Of a stretch of DNA of 64,000 nucleotides, positions 37,555-49,131 are shown piece by piece. The DNA is taken from assembly GCA_963920765.1 (NCBI GenBank), contig OY987242.1:35798002-35862001 (forward strand), in the 5' to 3' direction. A program made the translations under genes and the position numbers. The DNA comes from Ulota crispa. Taxonomy: Eukaryota > Streptophyta > Bryopsida > Orthotrichales > Orthotrichaceae. The notes under the pieces are model-generated. The model had not been told where the DNA came from, did not search any database, and saw only the letters and a program-made list of their open reading frames with translations. The stretch's first letter is position 1. The number at the start of each line of letters is the position of its first letter.

Positions 37555-37647
37555 TGCAATAATTATGGATGAAAATTACTTTAGCACTGATAAGTATTTA
37601 TGTAGTGTAAAATGTCAAGAAACTAGTGTGGGGGAACCTAAATGTAT

Positions 37648-38008
37648 TACTCCTCTGTCCCAAAACTATCTTCATGTTGACCTTTGTTTAGTGTCCCAAA
37701 ATGATCTTCTTGTTGGAGGAGGAAGAGAGCTAGCGACACTTGCACATAGTCCAAAAGCATGGGCATGCTAACCAATCCCATGCCATCAAGTGAGTGGCCA
37801 CCGGTGCTCTTCAAAAATGCCTCAAAATTTCAATTTTCAAGCACTTTGAAACCACACTTTGAAAAATAATTTGAAACTCAAAATTTTAGAACAATAAGAA
37901 GACATCAAGCTCTATTTATAAGTCAATTTTTTTTGAAAAATGGTTCTTTTTGGGCTTAATCTATAACATTTTGTGTAACAGGAAGATCATTTTGGGACGG
38001 AGGGAGTA
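37648..38008. mobile_element. Stowaway-like MITE (TA-flanked)
   Basis: TA followed by CTCCTCTGTCCCAAAA mirrors TTTTGGGACGGAGGGAG followed by TA. CTCCCTCCGTCCC with TA duplication is the known terminus of plant Stowaway (Tc1/mariner) MITEs. The length is 361 bp. Confidence 0.75.
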
Positions 38009-38690
38009 TTTATTTTAGAATATATAACGTCTTCAAAATCTCCATATGTTTCACATCTTCTTATTTCAGAAAACAAAAATCTATCATACCACACGATGGC
38101 TATAAAGTGTGTATACTTTGAAGCTTCCGCGTAAGCATGCGAGTTTGATTCATATTACTAAATTGATTGGACTTTTGGGATCTCATGCCACATTTATTTA
38201 AATTTTAACTATTCCAAACATTTTCCATTCTTTAAATTTAAAATTTTGAATTAGCAAAAAATTGGGAGGCCTCTAAATGCTTAAGCAAAACATCGAGTGA
38301 TTTTTTCATGTCTTAGGTAAAACATCAAAATATCTTCTATTATTTAGCATGTATATATGAATCAATAAAAGTTTAAATTGTTTTTTTTAGAGTTTGAACT
38401 ATGCAAATTTGGTTAAATGTAGCATTCTTGTTTGCCGTTCAATACATTCAATTCTCAAAGACTTTTTGCACGAGTATTTGTCTAAAAACTTCAAGAGTAA
38501 TAATCCCGCTTTCCCCTTGCAATGAGAGAAACCTTACAGGGTTGAAATTCATGGACTCTTAGATGAATGTCTATGCCGATTCTTCCTACTACGGGGCGCT
38601 TCACACTAAATCGAACAAGCCACTGAAATCTCAATATTTGATTGGTGTAAGAGACAAAAGTTGGGACTTGGTGCTTCACAATACAGACCG

Positions 38691-39455
38691 TCTCAAGTCC
38701 ACATTCTAATTCATTGTTTTAAAAAATATATATATTTTATTTTATTTTTTAAAATTTTTATGTGGGAGCATTTTTTGGAAGTTTTGGTTTTGTAAAAGGT
38801 GGGACTTCATTTGAGGTTTAGGTGGGTCATTTTGTTAAATCCAACTTTCAACCCAAGTCCCACCAATATTTTTGCATACCATATTCATGACTTTTTTTAG
38901 TACTCCTTTTTGCCCTTGATAATCAAATGAAATTGGGATCTAGCCTTGAGGTAGGACTAAGGTAGGAGCACCTAATACCAACAATGTACCTAACAACGTC
39001 ACTCTTTACATAAGGTGGTCATTCTAGAACTTAAATTTAGGTACATGATATAGCTTATCATTTTGGTTAACAACAATAAGCTATCTATGGTCTACCTAGA
39101 TTTAAGTTCTAGAATGACCACCTTGTGTAGAGAGTGACGCCATTGGGTACACTGTTGGTATTGGGTGCTCCTACCTTAGTGTTTGGGAAGATTTTGAGCT
39201 GCCTTGGAAAAAATCCTACATTTTTCATTTTCAACCCATTTTTTTATGGCATGCAATTGGATATTACCTATACAATTATAAAAGCTCCAAAAAATCTAGC
39301 CAATTTTGATATGTATCCAGTTGGTTCAAAATTCAACTATTTTTTTGACATTTTGTTTAGCTAGTTTTCTATTTCTATTGTTTTTTGGGTCTCCCCACGC
39401 ATTAGGTGGGACTTGCACACATGGGACGTGAGACGTAGTGTGAAGTGTCCATAAA
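38691..39455. mobile_element. Element with TTCACA/TGTGAA-type end, carrying a nested MITE
   Basis: The left part (GGTGGGACTTCATTTGAGG, AAGTCCCACCAATATTTTTG) and the right end GGACGTGAGACGTAGTGTGAA match the element at 22052-22410. The TA-flanked MITE at 38958-39178 is inserted in the middle. Confidence 0.4.
38958..39178. mobile_element. TA-flanked palindromic MITE, AGGTAGG family
   Basis: TA and AGGTAGGAGCACCTAATACC mirror GGTATTGGGTGCTCCTACCT and TA. The 221 bp fold into a near-complete hairpin around 39070. Confidence 0.75.
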
Positions 39456-40040
39456 GAGAAGGGTACGGTATAATAGTTTGAGGTGTGGAACCTTTAGACC
39501 CACCGGTATGCAAGGGCCATTTGGGGGCACCAATACAAGCGCTTCAATTGATGTGGTTGATATTGAGGGCTCATGTCCCAATCTTTAAAGGGCCCCCATT
39601 GCCATCCACCACTTGGCTATGGCCATAGAAATTGTACATTTGATCTCAACACGCCAAACACAAAAAGTTGCCTTGATGTTCGTACTCCAAGACCCATTCA
39701 ACCCCCCCTTTTGTTTGGCGATTTTGCCTCTTTATACTAAACACTTGCCGTTGCATGTCCCTTGCATGACGCCCCCCAAGTCCGGGCTCCGTCCATGTCT
39801 TGGTCTAGAGCTTTTGTACCTTCCTACCTGAGTTTCTCCAATGCAACCACACTATCTTATGTAATCCCCCAAAAAATCCTTTTTTTAAAACAAACAAATA
39901 GTGTTGTTTTTTTCTCACAGAAGTGAATGAAAACCCATTACAAAAAACTATGTATAAATAAATCTTAATTGAAAACTACAACTTTGAGGGATTCGAGAAA
40001 AACAAAATAGGAAATGACAAAGGTCGCACTAAGATCCCAA
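39456..40040. other. Moderate-GC unique-looking DNA, no gene identified
   Basis: Composition is raised at 39480-39830 and a 72-codon plus frame is present at 39613. The residues do not resemble a known domain and no splice structure is evident. It may be an old gene or element fragment. Confidence 0.3.
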
Positions 40041-40386
40041 TTAAATTAAGGGTGAATTTCATGGATATCCCTGAAGTTTGCAATATTTGCATAGATACTC
40101 CTGCTTTTTCAGAAATTGCACAAATACTTTTGGATCATAGTTTTTAGGCATTTGTTTGTTGTGCTTGTACTTCATGACTAATATTGAAGAAGGGAATGTA
40201 ATGAAACAAAAAAGAAACAACATGCACACAAAGGAGGAAAGGAAGTGGCATGCACAACAAAACAAACACTTGAAAATTTTGGTCCAAGGGTATTTGTGCA
40301 ATTTCTGAAAAAGCAGGGTTATCTATGCAAATATTGCAAACTTTAGGGGTATCCATGCAATTTTCCCTTAAATTAAAAGCCTATGG
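40041..40386. mobile_element. Mutator-like foldback MITE with 9-bp duplication
   Basis: TTAAATTAA occurs at 40041-40049 and 40378-40386, directly outside ends GGGTGAATTTCATGGATA and TATCCATGCAATTTTCCC. The arms pair for roughly 130 bp. A 9-bp duplication with G-starting long inverted repeats is typical of Mutator-like elements. The core TTAA could mislead one into grouping it with the CCC-ended elements. Confidence 0.6.
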
Positions 40387-41880
40387 AGGCACAACACTTA
40401 TAACTAAAAACTCCTAAATTTGAATGGCCAGTCTATTTTTTTGTCAATAAAACTATCAAAAATTCAAGATTATCAAGATGAAGCCTAGTTTATGTTCTTT
40501 TTCCTAGTGAAATTGCCTTCCGAGCTAATGGGTGTATGTGTTGTGTTTTAGTAATTTTTGTCGCTGCAAATTAGTTGGTTACAAATATCATGCACTATAT
40601 GACAAAGTCAACAAGTTTGTCAAATAGCAATTAATGTCAAACCCGTTGTCTCCCCATCAACCAAAACCAACCACAATGGAGGAGCCATGCCCATTCAACC
40701 TAATACAATGAACGGGGAGAGTCGAAAAACAATAGAAAGTCATCAAATGAAATGTGCAAAAAACCAATTGAAATTTATATGAATTGGCTGAAAATTGACT
40801 AAGTTTTTGGAAAATTTCTAATTATAATATAGGTATATGGAGAATAGCTGGTTCACGCACTGAAAAAACCGGATGAAATTGAGAAATGTAGGCTTTTATC
40901 CGAAAAAACTTAAAATCTCGCCGCACACTGACATAATACAGTTGAAACATGAACAAACATCCATTGTTTTGAAAACATAAAAAATACTTGTATATATTGC
41001 ACGTGGTATAGGACTTGGATGCTACACCAAAATCACCATATACTTTGGGTGGATATTTACTGGGGATTCATATATGTTGTGCTTCATAGTGATTTTATGT
41101 TTATTTTTGTTATAATTTATAATGACAAGTAAGTCCACAAATCCTAAAGCTCGAGCAACTCAAAAGCTGGTGTGTGTATTTGAACTACTTAATAACATTG
41201 TTGTTTTGAGGGATTCAGTCCTTTGTATTTGCAAAAGCTAAGGTTTATTGATAATAGTAAAAAAAATATTGTGGTCTTCCATGTCATAGTGCAAAACAAC
41301 CTATTTTGGTATCATATGAAATATATAAAGATGTATTTTAAATATGCTTCTTGATATTTAACTACTTTTTACGAGGATTGAAGTTTTGAATGATTTTCAA
41401 AAAAACAAAACATTCATCAATTTGGGAAAAACAGGATTTTGGGACTTTTACACTTATACATTCTCAAAAGTATTTATCAAGTAATCTAAATACATATTTG
41501 ACATACTAATATAGAACTACTTAAATTGTAAGAAGTTGTGATGTTTATGTTAAAAATAAGTAAATCAAGTATTCATTTCCTCTCAAAATTATGTTCAAAA
41601 TTAAGCAACACAGCCGAAAAGAAATTCTCCCTTTATCAAGGAATGAAGCAATTTCACCAATGGATTTATATTGCAATTACATTAATGTAGGTGAGTATGG
41701 ATTGAGAAACCCACGGTTTCTCTTTTCTCTTTTTCTCTTTTTCTCTCTTTTTTCTTTTTTCTCTCAGGTTTAGAACATTACAATTTTTTGGGCGGGAACA
41801 TTTTTTTTAGATTTTTTTTACCCTACTTACTTTTGACATTGTTTTTGAAAAGATATTTTGAAGAATTCAACTCTAACTCC
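40387..41880. other. AT-rich DNA, no gene recognised
   Basis: No exon is supported. A pyrimidine tract TCTCTTTTTCTCTTTTTC-like lies at about 41720-41765. Confidence 0.4.
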
Positions 41881-42775
41881 TTAATGCCCAAGACACCAAA
41901 TTTGGGTGTTCAAGAAATTTTGAAACCCTACAAAAGGCTAATACTTGAATGTGTTTTGTTTTATTTTATTTTGAGAAGCTATGGCTTAAAGTTAGCTATA
42001 GCGTTGAATTTAAATGTTTTGCAAATTACATTCCAATTATTTTTGGTGGAAGCTAAATTGCAGGCATGCCTCTTGCTCACCAAAAAGTGTGATCAATATT
42101 GCTAAGAGCCCTTGACAAGCTGCCACATTGAAAAGATTGGCACCAAGTTGAGAAAAAAGTGAAAATTTCCTTTGGACACTCCCTTGGGTAGTAAGGACCA
42201 TTTTATTGAAAATTTGCCATCTAACAACATCTAAAGGTGCTTTTGGACTAATTTCACTTGGATGTCTTTGTTATACAAATTAGAAGTCATTCATGTTGAA
42301 TTTTCTTTCATTCATAATGATTTTGGTCAATAATTGAAGCTAAAAAAATTACTTTGTATTAGGTGGTAGCTTTTCGACAGTTGTGTTGCAAGCTCATTTG
42401 TTAGATTGTGGTCATGGATTTGGAAAGGAGTTAATTAGTTTTCAAGTAACAACAAAAACACTAAAGCATCCTAAGTGGTTGTTTCCCAATTTTCTAACCA
42501 AGATTTACCAATTTGCATTAGAAGTTTACGGTGGCTCCAGAAAAGCAAAAAAATCTATACTCATCCACGTTCAATCACAAATATCTTGAAATTTGTGTGG
42601 CCATTTTGAATTTGTTTTGGGATGCGCCATACAAAAGCCTTGAAGCTGAAGATTCTACAGTTACAATTTTGTTTTGATGTTTAATTATGATCTTACAAGG
42701 ACAATTCAAAAACTTCAAAATTGCCCTAAAATGCCCTAAAAACAAGAAAAACACCCTTAGGCTTTTAGGGGTTAA
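41881..42775. mobile_element. Possible TTAA element, left end uncertain
   Basis: The right end CTTAGGCTTTTAGGGG then TTAA at 42772-42775 is typical. The best left candidate is TTAA at 41881, 895 bp away, but its following sequence (TGCCCAAGACACC) matches poorly. The call rests on the right end. Confidence 0.35.
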
Positions 42776-43200
42776 ATATGGACCTGACAAAACCTAAACC
42801 CCATTGATGTATGTACAATGCCCTACCCAAAAGACTGCCGCCTCTGCGTTTTTTTCACATTTTTCAATGTCATCTTTGGCAACAAAATAAACAACATATT
42901 GCTTTTTTTACTTTAACAAGTTGCTTATGGGGAAGTATTGTGGCCATAGTGGTAGTTTAATGCATGTATTTTTAACCCTAAAGCTACTCTATGTTACCAA
43001 ATGAGGGTGATTAAAAAAAGGCAACAATCTTTTTGGTAGGCCACTGTACAATAAGCTAAGTCCCAAATTATAAGTTATTTAACCCTAAAGCACCAAGTTG
43101 CATTTTTTGGCAACATAGCAATTTTGGACAACTCACTACAAATGGAGTTTTTACTTTGTTTCTTTGAAAATTTTATACAACGTGTGCCCAAGGAGTAGCT

Positions 43201-43749
43201 TTAACCCCTAAGCGCTCAATTGACCACTTTCTGGTCGCTACCCGTTTTTTGCGGGCTGCCTAAGATGAAAAAAAAACTTTTTTGAAAATTTCAAAATATC
43301 TTGAAATAAAAAATCAAGTCTAATTTTCAACCCAACTTGAATCATGTCAATCCAAGTTAAACTCCATCAAGGAGAATTTTTCAAAGACAAACACTTCAAT
43401 ATTTGCTAGTGTTATAAAATTTACTATTTCACGAAACTAATGATGTTCTCTCCTTTGAAAAGATTGTATTTTTGAAGTTTACTCCAGAATGTATGTTCTT
43501 AACCAATCATACCAAATTTTAAAATCTATGAATAAAGTTTGTAATTTTGGTGATTATGAAATGGTTAATGCTTCTAAATTCATTAATTAAAAATCCAAAA
43601 CTTTTTTCAAATGTTTGACTCTATGGATAATTACTAAACATCATGATTCTTGTTTTCTTTTTTGAAGCAAACTTCATCAAAGTTACACAAGTATCATTTT
43701 AAAATGCATCTATGTTTTGCCCTTGCTCCTTTGGATGTTTAGGGGTTAA
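43201..43749. mobile_element. TTAA-flanked element nested in family B copy 2
   Basis: TTAA is at 43201-43204 and 43746-43749, with ends CCCCTAAGCGCTCAATTG and GGATGTTTAGGGG. The unfilled partner site is TTAA at 44492-44495 in the opposite arm. The interior is unrelated to family A. Confidence 0.75.
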
Positions 43750-43864
43750 GGGCAACAATTTTTATAGCTTTTGACTACATGGTTCAAAGTTGTAGTTTTC
43801 TTTGAACTTTGGGCAACTTAGGCAACTCAAAAAGTTTCTTTAAAAATTACATTATTATCTTTAA

Positions 43865-44120
43865 CACCATATTAGGTAAATTGGGAAAAAGGGTACAATT
43901 TGGGACTTTTAGACTTGCTTCAAAAGTTTGAGGTGATCTCCTCAATCCAAGCTCCAAGGTTTTTTTTTGCACACGTGTCCTCACTTGAGAGGAGGGATTT
44001 GCAAGGGAAAAAATCTTAGTGGCTCAAATTGAATCTGATACATTTGAATCTAGCTTTTTGGGTTTGGGGGGGAAAACAAAGTGGGATACCCTTTTTTCCC
44101 AATTTACCTAATATGGTGTT
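43865..44120. mobile_element. MITE family G, copy 1
   Basis: Ends ACACCATATTAGGTAAATTG and CAATTTACCTAATATGGTGT are nearly perfect inverted repeats. CTTT(A) occurs on both sides and once at the empty site in the other arm near 44365. A second, heavily interrupted copy lies at 48138-50227. Confidence 0.65.
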
Positions 44121-44619
44121 CTTTATTTTTTTTGAAATTGGTTCTTTAGATTTATTTACGCGCGGGAAGCTTTGGATCTTTCAATTTTGATTGATGAGAT
44201 GAAAGTTATGAGAAGTTTTAGTTGGCGAGTAGGTATGGAGGCTCTCAAAACCATACCTACCCACAAACTAAAACTTCTCATAACTTTCATCTCATCAATT
44301 GAAATCAAATAATTCAAAGCTTCTCACATATATGTAAGTCTAAAGAACCAATTTCAAAAAAACTAAAGATAATAATGTAATTTTTAAAGAGGTTTTTTGA
44401 GCTACCTAGCCTACCCAGAGTTTTAAAAAAACAACATATCATGCAATAACTTTTGAACCATGTAGTCAAAAGTTATGAAAATTGTTGGACCTTAAAGCTG
44501 CTCCTTGGGCACACCATGTGTGAAAATTTCAAAGAAAAAGATGAAACATTCACTTGTAGTGAGTTGCCCAAAATCACTATGTTGTCAAAAAAAATAGTAC
44601 TTTGGCCTTGAGGGGTTAA

Positions 44620-45404
44620 TTGAATAGAACAACTTGACATTATATTTGACAATGTTCTCCAACCTCCTAGCTCTCTAGTTCAGTATAAGGAAGGATCCTA
44701 TCTATAAGCATGATGTAATATGAAAGGAAATATGAAAGGTTATGAAAGACTTTTACAAGGTAGGGACACCCACAACCACCATTAATATTGCCACCATAAA
44801 ATATATAGATATTAATAAAAAGAATATAGACCACACAAAAAATTAAGGCTAGCTTTTTGCACGTTGTGCTTGTTTGCTTTATAAATTTGCAAGTAAGAAA
44901 TTGTTGCTTAGTTGCACACATATCGGACAGGAATTTTACACCAACCATGGGTGGTCCACAAAGAGCCAAGACATAAGGCAAGGACATCCATAATTGTCAT
45001 CAATCCAAAATCATTACTGTAAAAGCTTAAGCAATGGATACATAAAGGATCGAGACCACCTAGTCATTTGTTGGTTTTAACACTAGTCCTAGAAAACGTA
45101 TAAATAAAACTTTGAAAGACTTTTGCATATGGAATCCAAACAAGGAGCTACACTATAACAGGTTCTAGCTTTGTAGAACAGTCTTGCTTTTCAAGTGAGA
45201 TATTTATTCAAAATTTCTTATGGTAGCTTTTCTCAATGCAAAGCCTTCTCCCTTGTAATCCAAAGCCAATAAGGTAACTAAACCTAACATAAACACTTCA
45301 ACGGTTTGTTAACCTAATTGCAACGCATCTAATATCCTTATTCATATTCATTCTAATATCTTGGTGCCATCACAATTTGACTTTCGCAACAAAACTCTTG
45401 TTCA
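44620..45404. other. AT-rich DNA, no gene recognised
   Basis: The minus frame of 106 codons at 44667-44987 has no recognisable domain and no exon context. I do not call it a gene. Confidence 0.4.
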
Positions 45405-45740
45405 TCTATATTATAAAGTATATTATAAAGAGTGGGTTGTCTATCAATCTCATAACATAATTCTCTATTAACATCACAAGTTCTCTTATAGAAGGGGGAA
45501 GGTAGAGGAAAAAGCACCCAAGGGGTGGGTAAAAAATCATTGGAAATACTTTTTGTAACTTCTTTTTTATAAGTTTAAAATTCCCTGTTACAAAGTATTG
45601 GGTCTTTGTCTGTCACCCAAACAAAATTTGAAGTTCAAGGGGTAGAGGGAGAGGAAAAGGCACGAAAAGGGAGGGTAAAAAGTCACATGAAAATTAAGAG
45701 AGACACATCACAAAGAGTATGCAAGGCATAATTGTATATT
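45405..45740 (+). mobile_element. Helitron-like 5' end and body, copy 2
   Basis: TCTATATTATAAAGTATATT follows an A. The body AAAGCACCCAAGGGGTGGGT and TTGGGTCTTTGTCTGTCACC matches the copy at 24444 and, inverted, 52080-52270. The 3' end was not located. Confidence 0.4.
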
Positions 45741-45989
45741 GACAAGTACATTGCCCAATGTAGCCACCTGTAACAACAAACATTAAGGAAATCTTCCATG
45801 CTGCACCAGAATTGATCACGGTGATCTATGTTTTTCAACTTCAGAAAAACTCAATCCCAAAATTCCTATGTTCCTTTGCAAGAAACTTTTGCTAAAACAC
45901 CATTTCCAACTTCTGATTACGCATCTAGCACACTTCCATCCATGCATGGCTTTGTAACTCCTTTGTCGTTTCTGCTATTCTCCAATTCG

Positions 45990-46617
45990 ATTGCAACATG
46001 AAAATTGGTCCTTGTACTAAACGTGCTAAAAGTGGTGATCCCAAGTGTCCCTGCCTCTCTGATTTGCAAGCCAGAACTGCTCCTCAGTGGACAAGAAATC
46101 TTCGACCAGGAAGAGTCAAGACACACTATGCGGAGAAATTTTCTGCCTCGACAAGAAAATTAGGACTTGAAGGAAATTAGGGTTTGAAGAATATTAGGGT
46201 TTTAAGAGAATTAGCATTTGAAGAATATTAGGGTTTAGAGAATTAGGGTTTGAAGAGAATTAGGGATTTGAACATGGCATTGCAAGGAACCTCGTACCTG
46301 GCTGGCCATAGATTGGCAGTGGCTGGTTCACGAGAGCTTTTTCCGAGGGGATGGTCAAGTTTTGGCGCTGTCCTCGATGCTCCAAACGTGTCGTCGTCGT
46401 CGTCAAATCCGTCCGCTCTGAGAATGGGTCGCAGCAGCAGCTCGATCATGGCCTCTCCCAACGGTTGAAAGTTTCTCTGTCAACCTGGCGGGCGAGAAAA
46501 CCAACAAGCTCATCCGTTCGGCAGTCGAAGTAATTCTACAATGGCAAGAAAAGTAGGATTGTGGGTTTGACGCACGGACAACAAGAGCAGAGTCCCCGAG
46601 CAGAGTCCGAGAACCCC
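45990..46617. pseudogene. GC-rich gene-like fragment with TTAGGG-type repeats
   Basis: Composition rises well above the flanks and both strands hold frames of 60-72 codons. None resembles a known protein. A run of about seven units of the form ATTAGGGTTTGAAGA lies at 46175-46265. The block looks like one half of a gene-like region whose other half follows the insertion at 46618-46992. Confidence 0.3.
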
Positions 46618-46992
46618 ATATTAGGTAGATAATGGTGTATGTGCTTATTTGTGGAGTCTTATCAACTTCTTCATGAAAGGGAAGAAAAATTAGAAGTTAT
46701 TGTAGCAAAATGATGAGAAGTTTAATTTGACAAGAGTATATTGTAGTAAGGTAGCACCACCCATATCTGATCATTTAACAAACCTGACCCCTGTATCCGT
46801 GGTTTTCATTTCAGTTCTGAAATCTGAAATGAAAATCTTGGGTACAGGGTGGTCAGGTTTGTCACACTGTCCGGAATGGGTGGTGCTATCTTATCATAAG
46901 AAAAAAAAAGTCAATGACATGTTACATTAAATTGAAAACATGATAATCAACACTCCACAAATAGTTGCATAACTCCATATCTACCTAATATT
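46618..46992. mobile_element. MITE splitting the gene-like block, itself carrying another MITE
   Basis: Ends ATTAGGTAGATA and TATCTACCTAAT, followed on each side by further pairing text (TTATTTGTGGAGT against ACTCCACAAATA), bound about 375 bp. Flanking AT or ATAT repeats make the exact duplication unclear. CAGAGTCC text occurs on both sides of it. Confidence 0.55.
46747..46893. mobile_element. TA-flanked MITE, AGGTAG family, nested
   Basis: TA and AGGTAGCACCACCCAT mirror ATGGGTGGTGCTATCT and TA (147 bp). It folds around TTTCATTTCAG and CTGAAATGAAA. It lies inside the element at 46618-46992. Confidence 0.65.
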
Positions 46993-47039
46993 CTGTTCTA
47001 GACCTGGGATGCCGAGAGCAGATCAGCAGAGTCCCGGAG

Positions 47040-47295
47040 CTCGGACGAAATCTTCGCGCGCTCAGCTGTCGAGAAACCCTAATCCATTGGCATGGTCGGA
47101 TCGGAGAGGGTGAGGGCGCTGTGGTGGTCACCCTCCCTCCCAATCCAACACAAAACCGACCTGCAAATCCGCCTTCTTCATGAATTTGTATGGGCATTCT
47201 CAGGTCCGCTCGGGAGATCTGTCTGCCCGCCGGCGTTTGATGTCAGGGCCACACAGGCTCAAAACCGGCAGTTTGAAACGGATGAAGAGTAACTT
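47040..47295 (+). pseudogene. Gene-like 5' end, possible isolated first exon
   Basis: AAACCCTAA (a plant telo-box motif common in leaders of housekeeping genes) at about 47074 precedes an ATG at 47092 opening a 66-codon frame, MVGSERVRALWWSPSL..., ending at 47292. A donor-like CAG/GTCCG occurs inside. Sequence to the right becomes AT-rich with no further exons, so it is probably a truncated or captured gene start. The product was not identified. Confidence 0.3.
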
Positions 47296-48009
47296 GTATT
47301 TTTGAATTTTTGGAAAATTTGGAGACAGTCACTTTTCTAAGTTTTCATCTACTGTTCATCTAAAGATAATCTCTCTACCATCCTAAGGCAAGAGGTTTGA
47401 GACGGCAGTTTTGAGAGTTCAAAAACTGACAATTTTGAGTAAACCAGAAATGTGGGCCCTTGAAAGTCAAAGAATCTAATTTTTTACAAACATGTAAATC
47501 TACCACCTATTTTTTACAAATTGCCGATTTTGAATGGCTGTTCTATGTGGCCTGGCCTTGAATGCTCCACCATAGCTATGTTTTTTTTTTTGACGATTTT
47601 GTGCTTGATTGCACCCAAAAAAAAATTTGGCTAAAAAATGTGACAAAAACCATGGATAAAATTGTCAAAAAGGCCTCAAATAAAAAAAATTCTTGAATGA
47701 AATCACCAAATTGTGGATGAAAACCAAATTACAGACATGTAGTATGTGCTAATGTGATATTTTCTATCCATTATGTGGATGAATGTTGAAATTTGGAGCA
47801 CCACTATAACATTATAAATTGCCACTTTGACACCTCGTACAAAATGAAAAAAAAAAAACCCTGCACCATAGTTTGGTAAAAGCTGCCAAAGTGGCCCTTC
47901 CCAAGAGCTCAGTTTACTGCACAATCTCAACATTAAGGGAGAAATTTTGACTTCACCCGCTAAAATTTGGCATTTCCCATATTCAACCGGTTTTTTTGGG
48001 AATTGATAT
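47296..48009. other. AT-rich DNA, no gene recognised
   Basis: No exon is supported. AATTTTGGCATTTCCC-like text near 47965 resembles parts of the 24900 and 39200 regions, so it is probably old element sequence. Confidence 0.4.
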
Positions 48010-48149
48010 ACACACCAGGGTTTGATATATGCACACCCCCTTGGAGTAAATTTTAGATCTTTGAATTCAGATTTGGACTTAGAGACTTTGATTTTGTCTA
48101 AAATTGTAAAGGAGGTTACAATTGAACAACACCCAAAACATCATATTTG

Positions 48150-49076
48150 TTAACCCCTAAAGGACCAACTGTTTGTTCAACGGACAAATAGGATTTTAGG
48201 CATGTACCTTTGGCCAAACTACTTTGCATGATTTTTTGAAACTTTTATTGAAGATGGGGAATTCAAAGATCTACGCGGGCATCTAATTTATATTCCAATT
48301 GATGTCAGGGAGCAAAAGTTTTGCCCAAATAAGCACAAATTTGGGGACTCTGGGCAGCAAAAAAATTCTTATAAAAACTTGAAAAAAAGATTCTTTTTTT
48401 TCTCATAGATTATATCTTTGTCTACATCTGAAGCTTTGATTCATTCCATTTGGACTAGTTATGAGAAAGTTATGGACAATCTTGTATTTTGGGCAGTTCA
48501 AGCATCTTCTTGAAAAAATAACTTATAAACTTCATTTTTGAATGCAATTTTAACATATTTTCAAAAAAATTGTAGGAGAGGGTGAAGTTTGCTTTCTAGA
48601 ACAATCTCACCATTGGGATCATTGCATTTCAATTCCATTGCAGGGTTATTAGCAATTTAAGATTTTGTTCAATCTCGTACCTTCTTCTGCCTAATGTTTT
48701 TTTAAAGAATGAAAATTAATTATTTTTTGTTTTTGTTTTTTTCCCAAGATTACCAACTCAACTTCCCACCATGCAAAAATAGAATTCCAAACTCTGTGGT
48801 GCAAAAATTTTAAGTTAAAAAAGGTTCAAAGTTAAATAATCTAGTCATGCAAGGTGCAAAAAAAGCTGTTTTTTACTTTTTAAATGCCAATATCTTCCAA
48901 CTTGTACAGCCAAAGTTCTTGAGTTTTGTATCACATTCTTATAGTAGTTTAGTACAAGATCCTATGGTTAGATGTGCAAAAAAGACCAAATTTCAAACTT
49001 TTTTACTCTTTGCCATAGAGGTGGCAGCTTTGCGTGTCTTTTGATAAAATAAAGGCCATGGTCCTTTAGGGGTTAA
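48150..49076. mobile_element. TTAA-flanked MITE, family A, reverse orientation
   Basis: TTAA is at 48150-48153 and 49073-49076, with ends CCCCTAAAGGACCAACTG and CATGGTCCTTTAGGGG. The interior (GGGGAATTCAAAGATCTACG) matches family A in reverse. Confidence 0.75.
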
Positions 49077-49131
49077 ATTGGGAAAAACAGAGGTACCATT
49101 TTGTACTCCACCTTAAACCCAAAAAGTTACC

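Larger units (their letters stand above)
36415..38015. mobile_element. CACTA-like MITE family F, copy 4, split by two insertions
   Basis: Outer segments match the 303-bp copy at 61459: TGCATTTAGTTGC near 36427, TACCAGGTCCTTTGAATTATG near 36570, then ATGTCAAGAAACTAGTGTG and GAACCTAAATG ending near 37644. They are separated by a TTAA element at 36593-37554 and cut again by a Stowaway-like element at 37648-38008. Confidence 0.55.
43079..44619. mobile_element. TTAA-type foldback element (family B copy 2), nested
   Basis: TTAA and CCCTAAAGCACCAAG at 43079 pair with TTTGGCCTTGAGGGG and TTAA ending 44619. The arms pair over several hundred bases, with the centre near 44250 (GTAGGTATGG hairpin). The left arm holds a different TTAA element (43201-43749) and a further MITE (43865-44120). 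Matching text in the right arm is uninterrupted at both places. Confidence 0.7.

Noticed and set aside
41788..42105. 105-codon plus-strand frame with hydrophobic runs
   Set aside because: The Phe/Leu-rich residues come from T-rich DNA. There is no signal for a real membrane protein family and it overlaps a possible TTAA element.
46175..46265. TTAGGG-rich run as telomere
   Set aside because: The unit is irregular (ATTAGGGTTTGAAGA) and interstitial. It is a local tandem repeat, not a chromosome end.
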